Shown piece after piece: positions 1-8,823 of a stretch of 64,000 bases of DNA. The DNA is from an uncultured Dyadobacter sp. (GTDB taxonomy: Bacteria > Bacteroidota > Bacteroidia > Cytophagales > Spirosomataceae). The first letter of the stretch is position 1. The number at the start of each line of letters is the position of its first letter. The notes under the pieces are model-generated. The model had not been told where the DNA came from. It did no database searches and saw only the letters and a list, made by a program, of their open reading frames with translations. Made by a program: the position numbers and the translations under genes. The stretch is taken from assembly GCF_946482605.1 (NCBI RefSeq), contig NZ_CAMLSE010000009.1:62001-126000 (forward strand), read 5' to 3'.

Positions 1-176
1 CGTTCCAGTCTTCCGGATGGATACGGATAGCAGTGCCAGGTATTCGATCTCCTGCACTTGGTGATGGGAAGGCAACTGGGAACGAGGTAATCGGACGAAG
101 ATCCTCGAATTGTCAATAAAGATCTGCCTTGAGGTAGTCCACCTATTAACAAAAAATTTTCAAGAAAAAGTCATAA

Positions 177-196
177 AATAAACTTTTTAGTATATT
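177..196. promoter_or_regulatory. Putative TetR operator, copy 1
   Basis: Read on the minus strand this is AATATACTAAAAAGTTTATT, which matches 17 of 20 positions of the palindrome at 823-842. It lies 21 bp before the start codon of the TetR gene, a position suited to autorepression. The match is seen directly; the binding protein is inferred from proximity. Confidence 0.6.
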
Positions 197-217
197 TTTA
201 CTAAGCGATTTAAAGAT

Positions 218-808
218 ATGATCACGAAGGCAGAAAGAACAAAGCGGTTTATCCTGGAAACAGCAGCGCCGCTGTATAACCAGAAAGGGATTTCAGGAGT
301 TAACATTGATGACGTACTTGCGGCTACGAAGTTGACGAAGGGATGCCTTTACGGACACTTTGAAAATAAAGACGACTTGTCTGTGCAGGTCATTGAGTAT
401 ATGCTAGATAATGTCGTTCAAAAAATGATGTTTGCAGTCGGTGCGGGAAAGACAGCCACTGCGAAAGTATTCGCATTCCTTGATTTTTATAAAGACCCCT
501 TTAATACTTACATCAGTGGAGGATGCCCTATTATCAATACTGCTGTTGAGGTTGATGACAATTTCCCGGAGATTAAAGAAAAAATTGGCGGGGTAATCCG
601 CCGGGGGCAGGATACGTTTACCGCTATATTGAAACAAGGCATTCAGGATGGTGAATTTTCAACAAAGCTGGATCCGGCCGTCTACGCTTTCAAGGCGACT
701 GCCGCCATTGAAGGAGGACTGGTGATGTGCCGGGCCATGAATACCGCAAAGCCGATGCATGGCCTGATCAAAAGCCTTAAATCTGAACTAGAGAGTTATA
801 AAGTTTAA
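218..808 (+). CDS. TetR/AcrR family transcriptional regulator
   Basis: A 196-residue protein of usual TetR length. Residues about 1-50 form the N-terminal helix-turn-helix (ILETAAPLYNQKGISGVNIDDVLAATKLTKGCLYGHF pattern, with the family's typical LYGHFENKDDL end). The C-terminal ligand domain contains the GGCPIINTAVE segment seen in many TetR regulators placed next to oxidoreductases. Family knowledge says such proteins are dimeric repressors released by a small ligand. Four copies of one dyad lie at 177-196, 823-842, 891-910 and 2172-2191, in front of this gene, the oxidoreductase and the ene-reductase remnant. I therefore infer local control of enone/quinone reduction genes. The ligand is unknown. 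Confidence 0.9.
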   Translation: MITKAERTKRFILETAAPLYNQKGISGVNIDDVLAATKLTKGCLYGHFENKDDLSVQVIEYMLDNVVQKMMFAVGAGKTATAKVFAFLDFYKDPFNTYISGGCPIINTAVEVDDNFPEIKEKIGGVIRRGQDTFTAILKQGIQDGEFSTKLDPAVYAFKATAAIEGGLVMCRAMNTAKPMHGLIKSLKSELESYKV

Positions 809-822
809 TTTTTTTACAATAA

Positions 823-842
823 AATAGACCAAAAAGTCTATT
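823..842. promoter_or_regulatory. Perfect palindromic operator, copy 2
   Basis: AATAGACCAAAAAGTCTATT has perfect 7-bp arms (AATAGAC / GTCTATT) around a 6-bp centre. It sits just after the TetR stop codon and upstream of the oxidoreductase gene. This is the best copy of the four related sites. Confidence 0.65.
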
Positions 843-890
843 TCTAATCAGCTAAGCTGATAGCTCGATTGATAACAACAAAGAAATGAG

Positions 891-910
891 AATATACTTA
901 AAAGTCTATT
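891..910. promoter_or_regulatory. Putative TetR operator, copy 3
   Basis: AATATACTTAAAAGTCTATT matches the palindrome at 823-842 at 17 of 20 positions, with the right arm GTCTATT intact. It lies 49 bp downstream of copy 2 and about 127 bp before the oxidoreductase start, so the two sites may be used together. Confidence 0.55.
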
Positions 911-1036
911 TTGAGGCCATAATATTGAAAGATAAAAACGATCCCGATCATGGCCTTTGGTTCAGTCAATTCAAAAAAGAATTAAAACCTGCCGGAGCCA
1001 TAGCTGACCACTATTTCAAACATTCAAAGAAACAAT

Positions 1037-2038
1037 ATGAAAGCATTTATCATTGATGGCTATAAGCCGAAAAACGGCATGCGTAAGGCAGACATTCCCG
1101 ACCCGGTTGTCGGAGAAAACGATGTGCTGGTGCAGGTCCATGCAGCCGGTGTTAACCAATTGGACTCCAAAATCATGAGTGGCGAATTCAAAGCGATGTT
1201 ACCTTACAAATTCCCCTTGATCATGGGACATGACATGGCTGGGGTGGTAGTAAAAACCGGCTCCCGTGTAAAGCAATTCAAAGCGGGTGATCAGGTATAT
1301 GCGCGGCCAGCTGATTTCAGCATCGGTACGTTTGCCGAACTGATAGCTATACGCGAATCGGATCTGGCCTTCAAGCCAACTTCGCTTTCTATGGAAGAGG
1401 CTGCATCGATTCCACTGGTGGGTCTTACCACATGGCAGGCGCTGGTTGAAAAGGCGAACCTGAAAAGAGGGCAAAAAGTGTTTATCCAGGCGGGTTCTGG
1501 CGGCGTGGGGACATTGGCCATACAACTAGCCAAGCATCTGGGGGCTACAGTGGCCACCACCACCAGCGCGCCCAACATAGAACTGGTAAAAAGCCTGGGA
1601 GCAGATGTGGTGATTGATTACCGGAAAGAGGATTTCGAGACCATTCTTAAAGATTACGATGTGGTCCTGAACAGCCAGGATGCAAAGACCCTCCAAAAGT
1701 CGCTGCGTATATTAAAACCCGGTGGAAAACTCATCTCCATCTCTGGCCCACCTGATCCCGCATTTGCCAAGGAATTCAGATTGAATGCAATACTGAAAGT
1801 AGTCATGTTCTTTCTAAGCTTTACGACGAAAAGAAAAGCCAGGCGGCTTGGCGTGGACTATTCTTTTCTTTTTATGAAGGCCGACGGAAACCAGCTTGGT
1901 AAAATCACTGACCTGATTAATTCAGGGATCATACGTCCTGTGATGGATAAAGTATTCCCATTCGATAAGGCCAATGAAGCTCTGGCTTATGTGGAAAGCG
2001 GGCGTGCCAAAGGCAAAGTTGTCATCAAAGTAGCTTAG
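1037..2038 (+). CDS. Zinc-independent NAD(P)-dependent alcohol dehydrogenase / quinone oxidoreductase family
   Basis: A 333-residue MDR-superfamily enzyme. Residues about 1-120 form the GroES-like catalytic domain (VLVQVHAAGVNQLDSKI, then GHDMAGVV). The Rossmann domain has AGSGGVGTLAIQLAKHLGA near residues 154-172. The cysteine/histidine zinc ligands of true alcohol dehydrogenases are not evident, which fits the quinone oxidoreductase (QOR/zeta-crystallin) branch, reducing quinones or enones with NADPH. The C-terminus GKVVIKV is typical of the family. Two operator-like dyads lie in its 5' region and the upstream gene is TetR, so induction by an electrophilic compound is a reasonable inference. 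The exact substrate cannot be read from sequence. Confidence 0.9.
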   Translation: MKAFIIDGYKPKNGMRKADIPDPVVGENDVLVQVHAAGVNQLDSKIMSGEFKAMLPYKFPLIMGHDMAGVVVKTGSRVKQFKAGDQVYARPADFSIGTFAELIAIRESDLAFKPTSLSMEEAASIPLVGLTTWQALVEKANLKRGQKVFIQAGSGGVGTLAIQLAKHLGATVATTTSAPNIELVKSLGADVVIDYRKEDFETILKDYDVVLNSQDAKTLQKSLRILKPGGKLISISGPPDPAFAKEFRLNAILKVVMFFLSFTTKRKARRLGVDYSFLFMKADGNQLGKITDLINSGIIRPVMDKVFPFDKANEALAYVESGRAKGKVVIKVA

Positions 2039-2171
2039 TACAATAATGGCCAGGACAATGCATCCTAGCCCATGTTCAAACAGTATTTCATTTTTATTAA
2101 CGCAGTTACAAGCCAGAGCATAAGTGGTTAGGCGACCATAGAAGGTGTCTGGTATTCAAAGCTCGATCAAA

Positions 2172-2191
2172 AATAGACCAAAAAGTATAAT
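2172..2191. promoter_or_regulatory. Putative TetR operator, copy 4
   Basis: AATAGACCAAAAAGTATAAT has the left arm and centre identical to the palindrome at 823-842 and a degenerate right arm. It lies 9 bp before the ATG at 2201 of the truncated ene-reductase, so the regulatory link survives although the enzyme gene is broken. Confidence 0.55.
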
Positions 2192-2200
2192 ATGTATTTT

Positions 2201-2557
2201 ATGAATGATAAACAAATTTTTGACAGATACCAACTTGGGGGAATTGAATTAACAAACCGCCTGGTCATGGCCCCTATGACACATTCCCGCTCCAACAACC
2301 CTGGGAACGTGGCCACTGAACTGACTGCAAAGTATTATCAGCAACGAGCTTCCGCAGGCTTGATCATTACCGAAGGGACGTTCATCAGTCCGGAAGCCGT
2401 AGGAATAATAAACGTTCCCGGCATTTATACCAGCCAGCAAGTTCGGGGATGGAGACTGACAACGGATGCTTTACATCAGGCAGCAGGAAAAATCTTTGCA
2501 CAACTCTGGCACACCGGGGCATACTCGCATCCTGGCTTACATAGGTTATTCCGCTAG
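2201..2557 (+). pseudogene. Truncated old yellow enzyme (alkene reductase) N-terminal fragment
   Basis: The 118 residues from the ATG at 2201 match the N-terminal third of OYE/NemA-family FMN-dependent alkene reductases: FDRYQLGGIELTNRLVMAPMTHSRS, then PGNVATELTAKYYQQRASAGLIITEGTFISPEA and GKIFAQLWHTGAYSHP. A full member is about 350-370 residues. The reading breaks off just after SHPGL, and the remaining barrel, with the HGANGYL and later FMN-binding regions, is absent downstream. I read it as a deletion remnant. I chose 2201 over the ATG at 2192 because the operator copy abuts 2192 and MNDKQIF is the usual family start. Confidence 0.75.
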
Positions 2558-3351
2558 ACTTTTTGGCAGGTAGAGAAAATTCAGCAAAAACAATTCACCG
2601 TTGGCAGAATATCCGAGGTTCGTGATGCATTCATTTTCCAATGCTTCACCAGTTTTGCATATCAAGACGTCTACGATCTCAAAAGCATCAGGACAACCAT
2701 GCGGTATTGCCGAGTGAGAAAATCAAGGATCAGTGAGAATGTGGCGAAAGTCAGAAATAAATTATTCTCTTCATCCGGATCGTTAAGGCATATAAATTAA
2801 AGGTAAGGTAACGCCCTCTCCGAACCTTGCCCTACTGAGTTGCACTGGATCACTTACTCATGGCTCGCCGGATTTGTAAAACACCTTCGGCATTTTCTGT
2901 TGGAGGTGTTAACGGTTACTAAACGTCCGGCGCGAAAGCGCCATCTATCAATGGAATATAGCTAAATTTCAGTTAGGTATGAATGGAGGGAGCGCAAGGG
3001 CAGCTTTGTTATTGCTTCCTTCCATAATTAGGCCTTCCTTCGATGCTGCGACTTTTTCAAACACTTTTTTAACGGAGCTATTATCAACAGGATTCATTGG
3101 GAATAGGTCACAACATTCTTGATCTTTCGATTTTCCTATTGATTCCTTTTGAAAAAGGTCATTCCTGTAAATGCCTGATGCAATATTCGCTGAGACGTTT
3201 TGTGGGTTCGACCATTGCATAGCTATTCCAAGGGCAGCACCGGTTTACGTTAAATTATGATTAAATTTTCCGTTAATGGTTTCGGGCCAGGGTTTCCTCT
3301 AAAATTCTTCCAAATTGACTTCTACGTTTGCTTCAACATCGGACGTATCTC
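2558..3351. other. Gene-poor stretch with degraded sequence
   Basis: No intact gene is supported in this 0.8 kb. It begins at the truncated ene-reductase. It holds one minus-strand open frame with weak short-chain dehydrogenase resemblance (2969-3244). It ends at the barrel gene starting at 3352. It looks like an eroded former gene region. Confidence 0.5.
2969..3244 (-). pseudogene. Possible decayed short-chain dehydrogenase fragment
   Basis: The minus-strand frame is open from a stop just beyond 3244 to 2969. It reads TGAALGIAMQWSNPQNV at the top and later VDNSSVKKVFEKVAASKEGLI. These resemble the TGxxxGIG cofactor motif and the D..SVKKVFEKV..GLD segment of SDR enzymes, but the spacing is distorted and the rest of the fold is missing. 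This is a weak resemblance rather than a family assignment; a non-coding explanation is possible. Confidence 0.25.
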
Positions 3352-5817
3352 ATGAAGCCCCTTATTTCTTCTGCAATTCTCTTTCTCTTTGCCTTGGTCA
3401 ATGCTTATGGCCAAAGCAAATCCAATGCCACAATAACCGGCAAGATCACAGATGCCGCCACCAGCAAACCTGTGGAATATGCCTCGGTAGGCATCACCGA
3501 TCAACTGACCAATCGGGTCGTCAACGGCACGGTCACCGATTCGTCGGGTTATTTTGAAATTAGCGGTCTCGCCTCCGGCACATTTACGGTCAACGTCGAT
3601 TTTATCGGCTATGAAAAGAAGGCTGTTAAAGATGTGATTATAGCCAGTAAGGCTGTTAACCTGAATAATATCGCCCTGACACCGTCCATCAAAACGCTGG
3701 CGGAAGTTACTGTGACGGGCCAGGCGGCGATTGTTGAAAACCAGATCGACAAAATCGTTTACAATGCCGCCAACGACATTACCTCGCAGGCGGGCGTGGC
3801 TCTGGATGTTTTGAAAAAAGTCCCGCAGGTGTCAGTCGATATCGACGGAAATGTGGAGTTGCAGGGCAATCCTAATGTCCGTTTTCTGATCAACGGAAAG
3901 CCGTCGAGCGTTTTTGGAAACAGCCTCACCGATGCGTTAGCTTCTATCCCGGCCAGCCAGATTAAAAGTATTGAGGCGATCACCAGTCCGGGTGCTAAAT
4001 ACGACGCGCAGGGCACGGGCGGAATTATCAATATCATCCTGAAAGACAACCGCTTGCAGGGCATCAATGGAAGTGTGAACCTGACAGCCGGTACAAGGCT
4101 CGAAAACGGCTCGGTGAACTTGAATTTCAGGAAAAACAATTTTGGATTGAATGCATTTTTCAGCGGTAACAAACAACTCAGCTCGCGTACGCCCGGCACC
4201 CAGAACCGCATTTCCACGGACCCATCCGGTAACCGGACCCACCTGCTGCAAAACGGTTATCAGGATTTTGAGCGAAGCGGCTACCGGTCGGGTATCGGCT
4301 TCGATTGGAGCCCGTCGAAAAAGGATAACCTGACCGGTGCGATCGGCTATAACAGTTTCAGCAATGCCAGCAGCGGTATTACCAATATCACCCAATCGGC
4401 ATTGGACGGAATTGGTATGCCGGTTGCAACCTCGGATATTCTCCGAAATTCGAGCAACCGCGGCCGTATCAATGCCGTGGATTGGAGTTTGAATTATATT
4501 AAAAAACTCAAAAAGGATGGCCAGGAACTGAATGTGCTGTACAGTTCCAGCTTTGGGAAGCCGCGCAACAGCTACTACCAGATACAAAGCCGCACATCCG
4601 AACAGACCCCTTACGCGGGAACATCCGGCAATACGCCGGGCAACGACAAGCAAACCAACATTTCCATCGACTATTCCCACCCGGTTAAAAAAGATTTGCT
4701 GATCGAAACCGGTGTCAAAACGGTGTTGCAGGACATTACCAGCGTGGCCGATATTCAGGTTTTCCGTCCGTCGCAAAGTGCCTACATCCCCGACCCTACC
4801 CAATCCTACGAGCTGGGTTATAATATGAAGGTTTACGCTGGCTACCTGTCCGCGACATTCCCTCTTTTCCATTTTCTGAATGTCAAAGCCGGTGTGCGTT
4901 TCGAGCATACCGATGTTAAAATCGATTACCCGAATACTTCCATTCCTTCGTACAACAACCTGGTGCCGTCGCTGATCTTCTCGCACAACTTCAAAGATGA
5001 GCAGTCGCTCAAACTGGCATTCACGCGCCGCATCGAACGGGCCGAATACCGGGATATTAACCCATTCATGAACCTGAGCGACCCCTATAATATCACCACG
5101 GGCAACCCGCTTCTCAAACCCGAGATCGGCAACAATTTTGAACTGGGATATAATAAAACGTTCAAAAACGGCGGTAACGTCTACATCGCATTGATCGAGC
5201 GCATTAATACCGATGACGTCAAGCCCTACACGGTCCTCTACCCGAGTTATGTGATCGGTGATTCGACCTATGTGAATGTTTCGATTACCAACCGGCGGAA
5301 TATCGGTGTCGAATACAACTCCGGCCTAAGCGTTTCGGGCTCGGTACCGGTTACCAGCCAGCTCAACCTGCGCGGGAACCTGATGGTTACCCAGAAACGC
5401 GTGGTCAACGACCTGCTGGGAGGCAATGTTACCAACGGTACCAACTGGCGTTTCAACCTGAATGCCACTTATCAGCTTCCCAAAAACCTGATCCTCGAAG
5501 GTTTCGGAAATTACTCGTCGGCGATCAACACCATTCAGGGCAAGCGGCCGCAGCAGCTAACCTATAACTTCGCTTTCCGCAAGCAGTTTTATCACAAAAA
5601 TGCCAGCATCGGGCTGACGGCCACCAATCCATTTACCAAATACATCAGCCAGGTTACCACCATCCGGACCGCTAACTATATTTCGACCAATACCGTCCTG
5701 ATCCCCTACCGGTCGTTCGGCATCAGCCTGACCTACAAATTCGGCAAACTCGAATTCAAAAAAGGTAAAGAACAGGGCAACGACTTCCTGCACAGCGCCC
5801 CAAATAGCGATAACTAA
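3352..5817 (+). CDS. TonB-dependent-receptor-like outer membrane beta-barrel protein
   Basis: An 821-residue outer-membrane protein. The start at 3352 gives a clean signal peptide (MKPLISSAILFLFALVNAYG); an in-frame ATG at 3328 would spoil it. A carboxypeptidase-regulatory-like domain follows (ITGKITDAATSKPVEYASVGI, GYFEISGLASGTFTVNVDFIGYE). A plug-like part comes next (DVLKKVPQVSVDIDGNVELQGNPNVRFLINGKPSS, SIEAITSPGAKYDAQGTGGIINI). The rest is a long aromatic-rich barrel in the style of the Bacteroidota OMP_b-brl_3 family. The substrate is unknown. It lies 26 bp upstream of the PAP2 gene on the same strand, so co-transcription is likely. Confidence 0.85.
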   Translation: MKPLISSAILFLFALVNAYGQSKSNATITGKITDAATSKPVEYASVGITDQLTNRVVNGTVTDSSGYFEISGLASGTFTVNVDFIGYEKKAVKDVIIASKAVNLNNIALTPSIKTLAEVTVTGQAAIVENQIDKIVYNAANDITSQAGVALDVLKKVPQVSVDIDGNVELQGNPNVRFLINGKPSSVFGNSLTDALASIPASQIKSIEAITSPGAKYDAQGTGGIINIILKDNRLQGINGSVNLTAGTRLENGSVNLNFRKNNFGLNAFFSGNKQLSSRTPGTQNRISTDPSGNRTHLLQNGYQDFERSGYRSGIGFDWSPSKKDNLTGAIGYNSFSNASSGITNITQSALDGIGMPVATSDILRNSSNRGRINAVDWSLNYIKKLKKDGQELNVLYSSSFGKPRNSYYQIQSRTSEQTPYAGTSGNTPGNDKQTNISIDYSHPVKKDLLIETGVKTVLQDITSVADIQVFRPSQSAYIPDPTQSYELGYNMKVYAGYLSATFPLFHFLNVKAGVRFEHTDVKIDYPNTSIPSYNNLVPSLIFSHNFKDEQSLKLAFTRRIERAEYRDINPFMNLSDPYNITTGNPLLKPEIGNNFELGYNKTFKNGGNVYIALIERINTDDVKPYTVLYPSYVIGDSTYVNVSITNRRNIGVEYNSGLSVSGSVPVTSQLNLRGNLMVTQKRVVNDLLGGNVTNGTNWRFNLNATYQLPKNLILEGFGNYSSAINTIQGKRPQQLTYNFAFRKQFYHKNASIGLTATNPFTKYISQVTTIRTANYISTNTVLIPYRSFGISLTYKFGKLEFKKGKEQGNDFLHSAPNSDN

Positions 5818-5843
5818 TCCTCCTTCAATCAAGATTACTTATT

Positions 5844-6509
5844 ATGAAACTGTTTCTGTATAATCTGGCCGTATTATTGGTATTGAGCACCGCGGCATTC
5901 GCACAGTCTGCCGATTCAACCGTTCATAACTATATCCGTTTCAGCACGAGGCAACTCTATTCTCCCGCCTCGCTTATTCTCGGGGGCCTGATCGCCAACG
6001 GACATTCGGAAGAATCCATTAAGCATGAACTCGTCGAAGAGCGAAATGAAATGATCCCTCATTTTAAAACACGCCTGGACGATTACCTGCAATTTTCTCC
6101 GCTGGCTGTTGCTTATGGCCTCGATGCATTTGGTGTTAAATCCAAAACCGACTTTGTAAACCGGACGGCCATTCTGGCAAAAGGAGAAATCCTTGCGCTC
6201 GGCACGGCCACACTATTGAAGAAAGCCACGCACACGCTCAGGCCCGACGGAAGTTCGTACACCTCATTCCCATCCGGGCACACGACGCAGGCATTCGCGG
6301 CGGCCACCTTTCTGAGTGAGGAGTACAAAGACCGCTATCCCTGGATGCCCTACGCCTCCTATTCGGTCGCTTCCTCCGTCGGGCTGTTGCGTATGGCCAA
6401 CAACCGGCATTACATCAGCGATGTGCTGGTGGGCGCGGGCATTGGTTACCTGGCGATGAAAACCGCCTACTGGACGCACCGATACAAATGGGGGAAAAGA
6501 CGGTATTAG
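5844..6509 (+). CDS. PAP2-family phosphatase, exported
   Basis: A 221-residue protein with an N-terminal signal peptide ending near FAQS. It has the three acid-phosphatase motifs of the PAP2 family: K127-x5-RP134 (KATHTLRP), PSGH at 143-146, and R183...H189...D193 (RMANNRHYISD). Family knowledge points to dephosphorylation of lipid pyrophosphates or phosphatidic-acid-like substrates at the periplasmic face. It follows the barrel gene by 26 bp. Its TAG stop overlaps the stop of the convergent HD-domain gene. Confidence 0.9.
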   Translation: MKLFLYNLAVLLVLSTAAFAQSADSTVHNYIRFSTRQLYSPASLILGGLIANGHSEESIKHELVEERNEMIPHFKTRLDDYLQFSPLAVAYGLDAFGVKSKTDFVNRTAILAKGEILALGTATLLKKATHTLRPDGSSYTSFPSGHTTQAFAAATFLSEEYKDRYPWMPYASYSVASSVGLLRMANNRHYISDVLVGAGIGYLAMKTAYWTHRYKWGKRRY

Positions 6510-7117
6510 GCCGCTACGAATTCGCTTGAAGCCGGATTCAGTATTTGCAGGTTAATCTGCTTCTGTTCGCTGAGCGTATCCCGGCAATACGACGTGTGGT
6601 AGCTGTGCGATTCGAGTAACCGGATTGTGGCTGCCACCCATTTTGCTTCACCAATCACGCAGCTATTTACGATTTCTACTTCCTGCCGCATCAGCTTGTC
6701 GCGGGTGAATAATTCCAGTGTGCCGAAATGATACAGATCAGCATCGCAAACGATCTGCTCCAGCAGGCCTGCCGGGCATTGAGGCTGTCTTGTCGCCAAT
6801 ATACAGCCTCCGATGGCGTCTATGAGGCCGCCGGGAACGTGATGCTCTGTCAGAAATGTCCGGACCATATCGGCCCCCTGGCACTCGTGGCCTTTCTGTC
6901 CTCCCAATAAATACCCTGAGTCATGAAACCAGGCGGCGGTGGTCGCTATGAACAGCTCGTGCTCGGGTAGTTCGTAGTAAGCAGAAATCTCTAGCGTACG
7001 CGAGACCACCGTGCGCGTATGGGTCAGATTATGAAATGCCAGATCCGGATTGCGATGATGCTCGAAAAGACGGACAATATGGCTTTCCACGATCTGACTT
7101 AACACGCCGTAATTCAT
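6506..7117 (-). CDS. HD-domain protein, putative metal-dependent phosphohydrolase
   Basis: A 203-residue soluble protein. The HD-type metal site is visible as HNLTHTRTV near residues 29-37, then AAWFHDSGYLLGG (the HD pair), and later CDADLYHFG with a conserved Asp. Such proteins hydrolyse phosphate esters of nucleotides or related compounds; no specific substrate can be named. The gene faces the PAP2 gene, and the two stop codons interlock (TAG at 6507-6509, its own stop at 6506-6508). No clear partner lies upstream. Confidence 0.8.
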   Translation of the reverse strand: MNYGVLSQIVESHIVRLFEHHRNPDLAFHNLTHTRTVVSRTLEISAYYELPEHELFIATTAAWFHDSGYLLGGQKGHECQGADMVRTFLTEHHVPGGLIDAIGGCILATRQPQCPAGLLEQIVCDADLYHFGTLELFTRDKLMRQEVEIVNSCVIGEAKWVAATIRLLESHSYHTSYCRDTLSEQKQINLQILNPASSEFVAA

Positions 7118-7480
7118 TACAAGATTATTATTTAAATATCGAATTGCTAAACCGATAGCTGATAAACATAAAACTCCGAACCAAAACTGAATTTTTTTGG
7201 AAGAATACTAAAAAAGGTGTTTGAAATTCCCAGGGTATCGGGTGTTGTCACGGCGTGTCGACGAGGCAATGTCGGCCACCCAGCTGATCAAGGTAGTCAA
7301 CAGGCCCAGTCAGCAGTGAATGCTCAAATAGATCCCCAGACTAAGCTAAGGACGGGACATTGTTGCTACTGGTCGAGAAAGTACCGGAGTAAAACAGTTA
7401 ATTGAATTGTAATTTTATCAAATACTATTGCAACTTCAAGCGGCGTAACCCTTAAACGAGCCGGTCTTAACCAAATTGAC
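7118..7480. other. Intergenic region without recognisable gene
   Basis: This 363-bp divergent interval separates the HD gene from the EamA gene. Short open frames exist but show no family resemblance. It probably contains promoters for both neighbours, but I cannot place them with confidence. Confidence 0.5.
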
Positions 7481-7894
7481 ATGTGGAAATATTATGCATT
7501 ACTCTCAGCGCTCTTTGCCGCCTTTACGTCTATTCTTGCCAAAATCGGGGTTAAAGGAATCAGCGGTGATGTAGCGACGGCGGTAAGGACGGTCGTGATC
7601 CTGGTGATTGCATGGGGCATTGTGCTATTTGGTGGCCAATTGAAACAGGTAAGGGAAATCAACGGAAACAACCTGCTGTTTCTGGCGCTTTCGGGAGTTG
7701 CAACGGGGCTATCCTGGATCTTTTATTTCAAAGCACTGCAAACGGGAGACGTTTCAAAGGTAGCACCGATCGACAAGCTGAGTGTCGCAATCGCCATTGG
7801 CCTGTCTATTGTCATACTGAAAGAACCGGTTGACCTGAAAACCATTTTAGGTGCGCTGATGATTGTCGGGGGCACTTTGGTTATCATATGGTAG
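7481..7894 (+). CDS. Small EamA/DMT-family transporter (single-domain)
   Basis: A 137-residue, very hydrophobic protein with four to five transmembrane spans. It contains the EamA signature at its C-terminal half: GLSWIFYFKALQTGDVSKVAPIDKLSVAIAIGLSIVILKEPVDLKTILGALMIVGG. It is half the length of the ordinary ten-helix drug/metabolite transporters, but 137-140-residue single-domain versions are a common family form thought to work as dimers. The substrate is unknown and it stands alone. Confidence 0.88.
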   Translation: MWKYYALLSALFAAFTSILAKIGVKGISGDVATAVRTVVILVIAWGIVLFGGQLKQVREINGNNLLFLALSGVATGLSWIFYFKALQTGDVSKVAPIDKLSVAIAIGLSIVILKEPVDLKTILGALMIVGGTLVIIW

Positions 7895-8043
7895 TGGTAA
7901 GTCAGTAAGCAGTGCTTATCATCCTTAGCCGTTAAATCACTAATGGATCACTGAAAAACCTTGCGCTTCCACGAATGGCGATTTAAAAGTAGCTTCGGAA
8001 CATTAGATCAATGCATTTGTCACAATGCTAGGCAACTACCTCC

Positions 8044-8820
8044 CTATCCTTTCTCCGGCAGGCTTTTGATATCAAAATATGCAATACAAAGACTGAGAAT
8101 CACTGCAACAACGGAGCTCGTTGTTAGCACGACCAGTTGCCGCGGCTCTTTATCGAAATCAATGAAAAACATGAATGCGCTGTACACATAAGGGTAATAG
8201 ATGCTCTTCTCCCAATCCATCAGCACGATACCGGTGATCCATAAGCCAAGGCCCAGGCCCAGGGGAACCACGAAGTTGCGGAAACGCAGGCTTAGCCAGT
8301 ATTGGATAATGCTCATCGCCAGACAACCCAAGTAAACCCGCCCGGAAACTACCAGCAGGGAGTGCCAGTCGATATTGTAGCCAAGCAGGCGATAGCCCGG
8401 ATTGAGCTGGTGGACAAACAGTCCTGAAAGCAGCACGAAACAGTCAAAGCAGATAATATAAAATGGCACCAGCACCTGGATCACCACCAGCTTTGAAAAG
8501 AAAATATCTGCAAACCCTCGTGGCGAAGCATGTACCTGCTTGAAGGTATTGTTGCGGAACTCGATCTGCACGATCAGATTTGTAATCAAAATAATATACA
8601 TGGGTAAAATGACCGCCGCTACATTTTTCCAGTTGAACCGGAAGAACGTCAACCAGGGCGTCTGCTCGAATTTGAGAAGGAGTGCTTCCGGCCTTTGCAA
8701 AAGAATAATGGAGTTGATAACCGGAATAAAAACGGCGGCCAGAATGGTAAGCCATAATGCAAAGCTTCTTCTGGTTTTGATGAATTCGCCCATCGTGTTG
8801 GAAATGAACCTTGATTTCAT
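8044..8820 (-). CDS. ABC-2 type permease, bacitracin/lantibiotic transporter type (module 1)
   Basis: A 258-residue membrane protein with six predicted spans and no periplasmic enzyme domain, of the lantibiotic/bacitracin immunity permease type (BcrB/LanE/G-like, ABC2_membrane_4). Its start lies 3 bp downstream of the ATPase stop, so the two are translationally linked. A paralogous permease is at 17369-18139. By analogy these exporters protect membranes from peptide antibiotics or sense envelope stress. The cargo is not known here. Confidence 0.85.
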   Translation of the reverse strand: MKSRFISNTMGEFIKTRRSFALWLTILAAVFIPVINSIILLQRPEALLLKFEQTPWLTFFRFNWKNVAAVILPMYIILITNLIVQIEFRNNTFKQVHASPRGFADIFFSKLVVIQVLVPFYIICFDCFVLLSGLFVHQLNPGYRLLGYNIDWHSLLVVSGRVYLGCLAMSIIQYWLSLRFRNFVVPLGLGLGLWITGIVLMDWEKSIYYPYVYSAFMFFIDFDKEPRQLVVLTTSSVVAVILSLCIAYFDIKSLPEKG

Positions 8821-8823
8821 AGA

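Noticed and set aside
1..217. An open minus-strand frame running off the left edge
   Set aside because: No start or recognisable domain; composition alone does not support a gene.
886..1056. A 56-codon plus-strand frame between TetR and the oxidoreductase
   Set aside because: It contains the operator copy at 891-910, overlaps the oxidoreductase start and matches no family, so it is more likely leader DNA than a gene.
3937..4986. A 349-codon antisense frame inside the barrel gene at 3352-5817
   Set aside because: No domain resemblance; the sense strand has an obvious signal peptide, regulatory domain and barrel.
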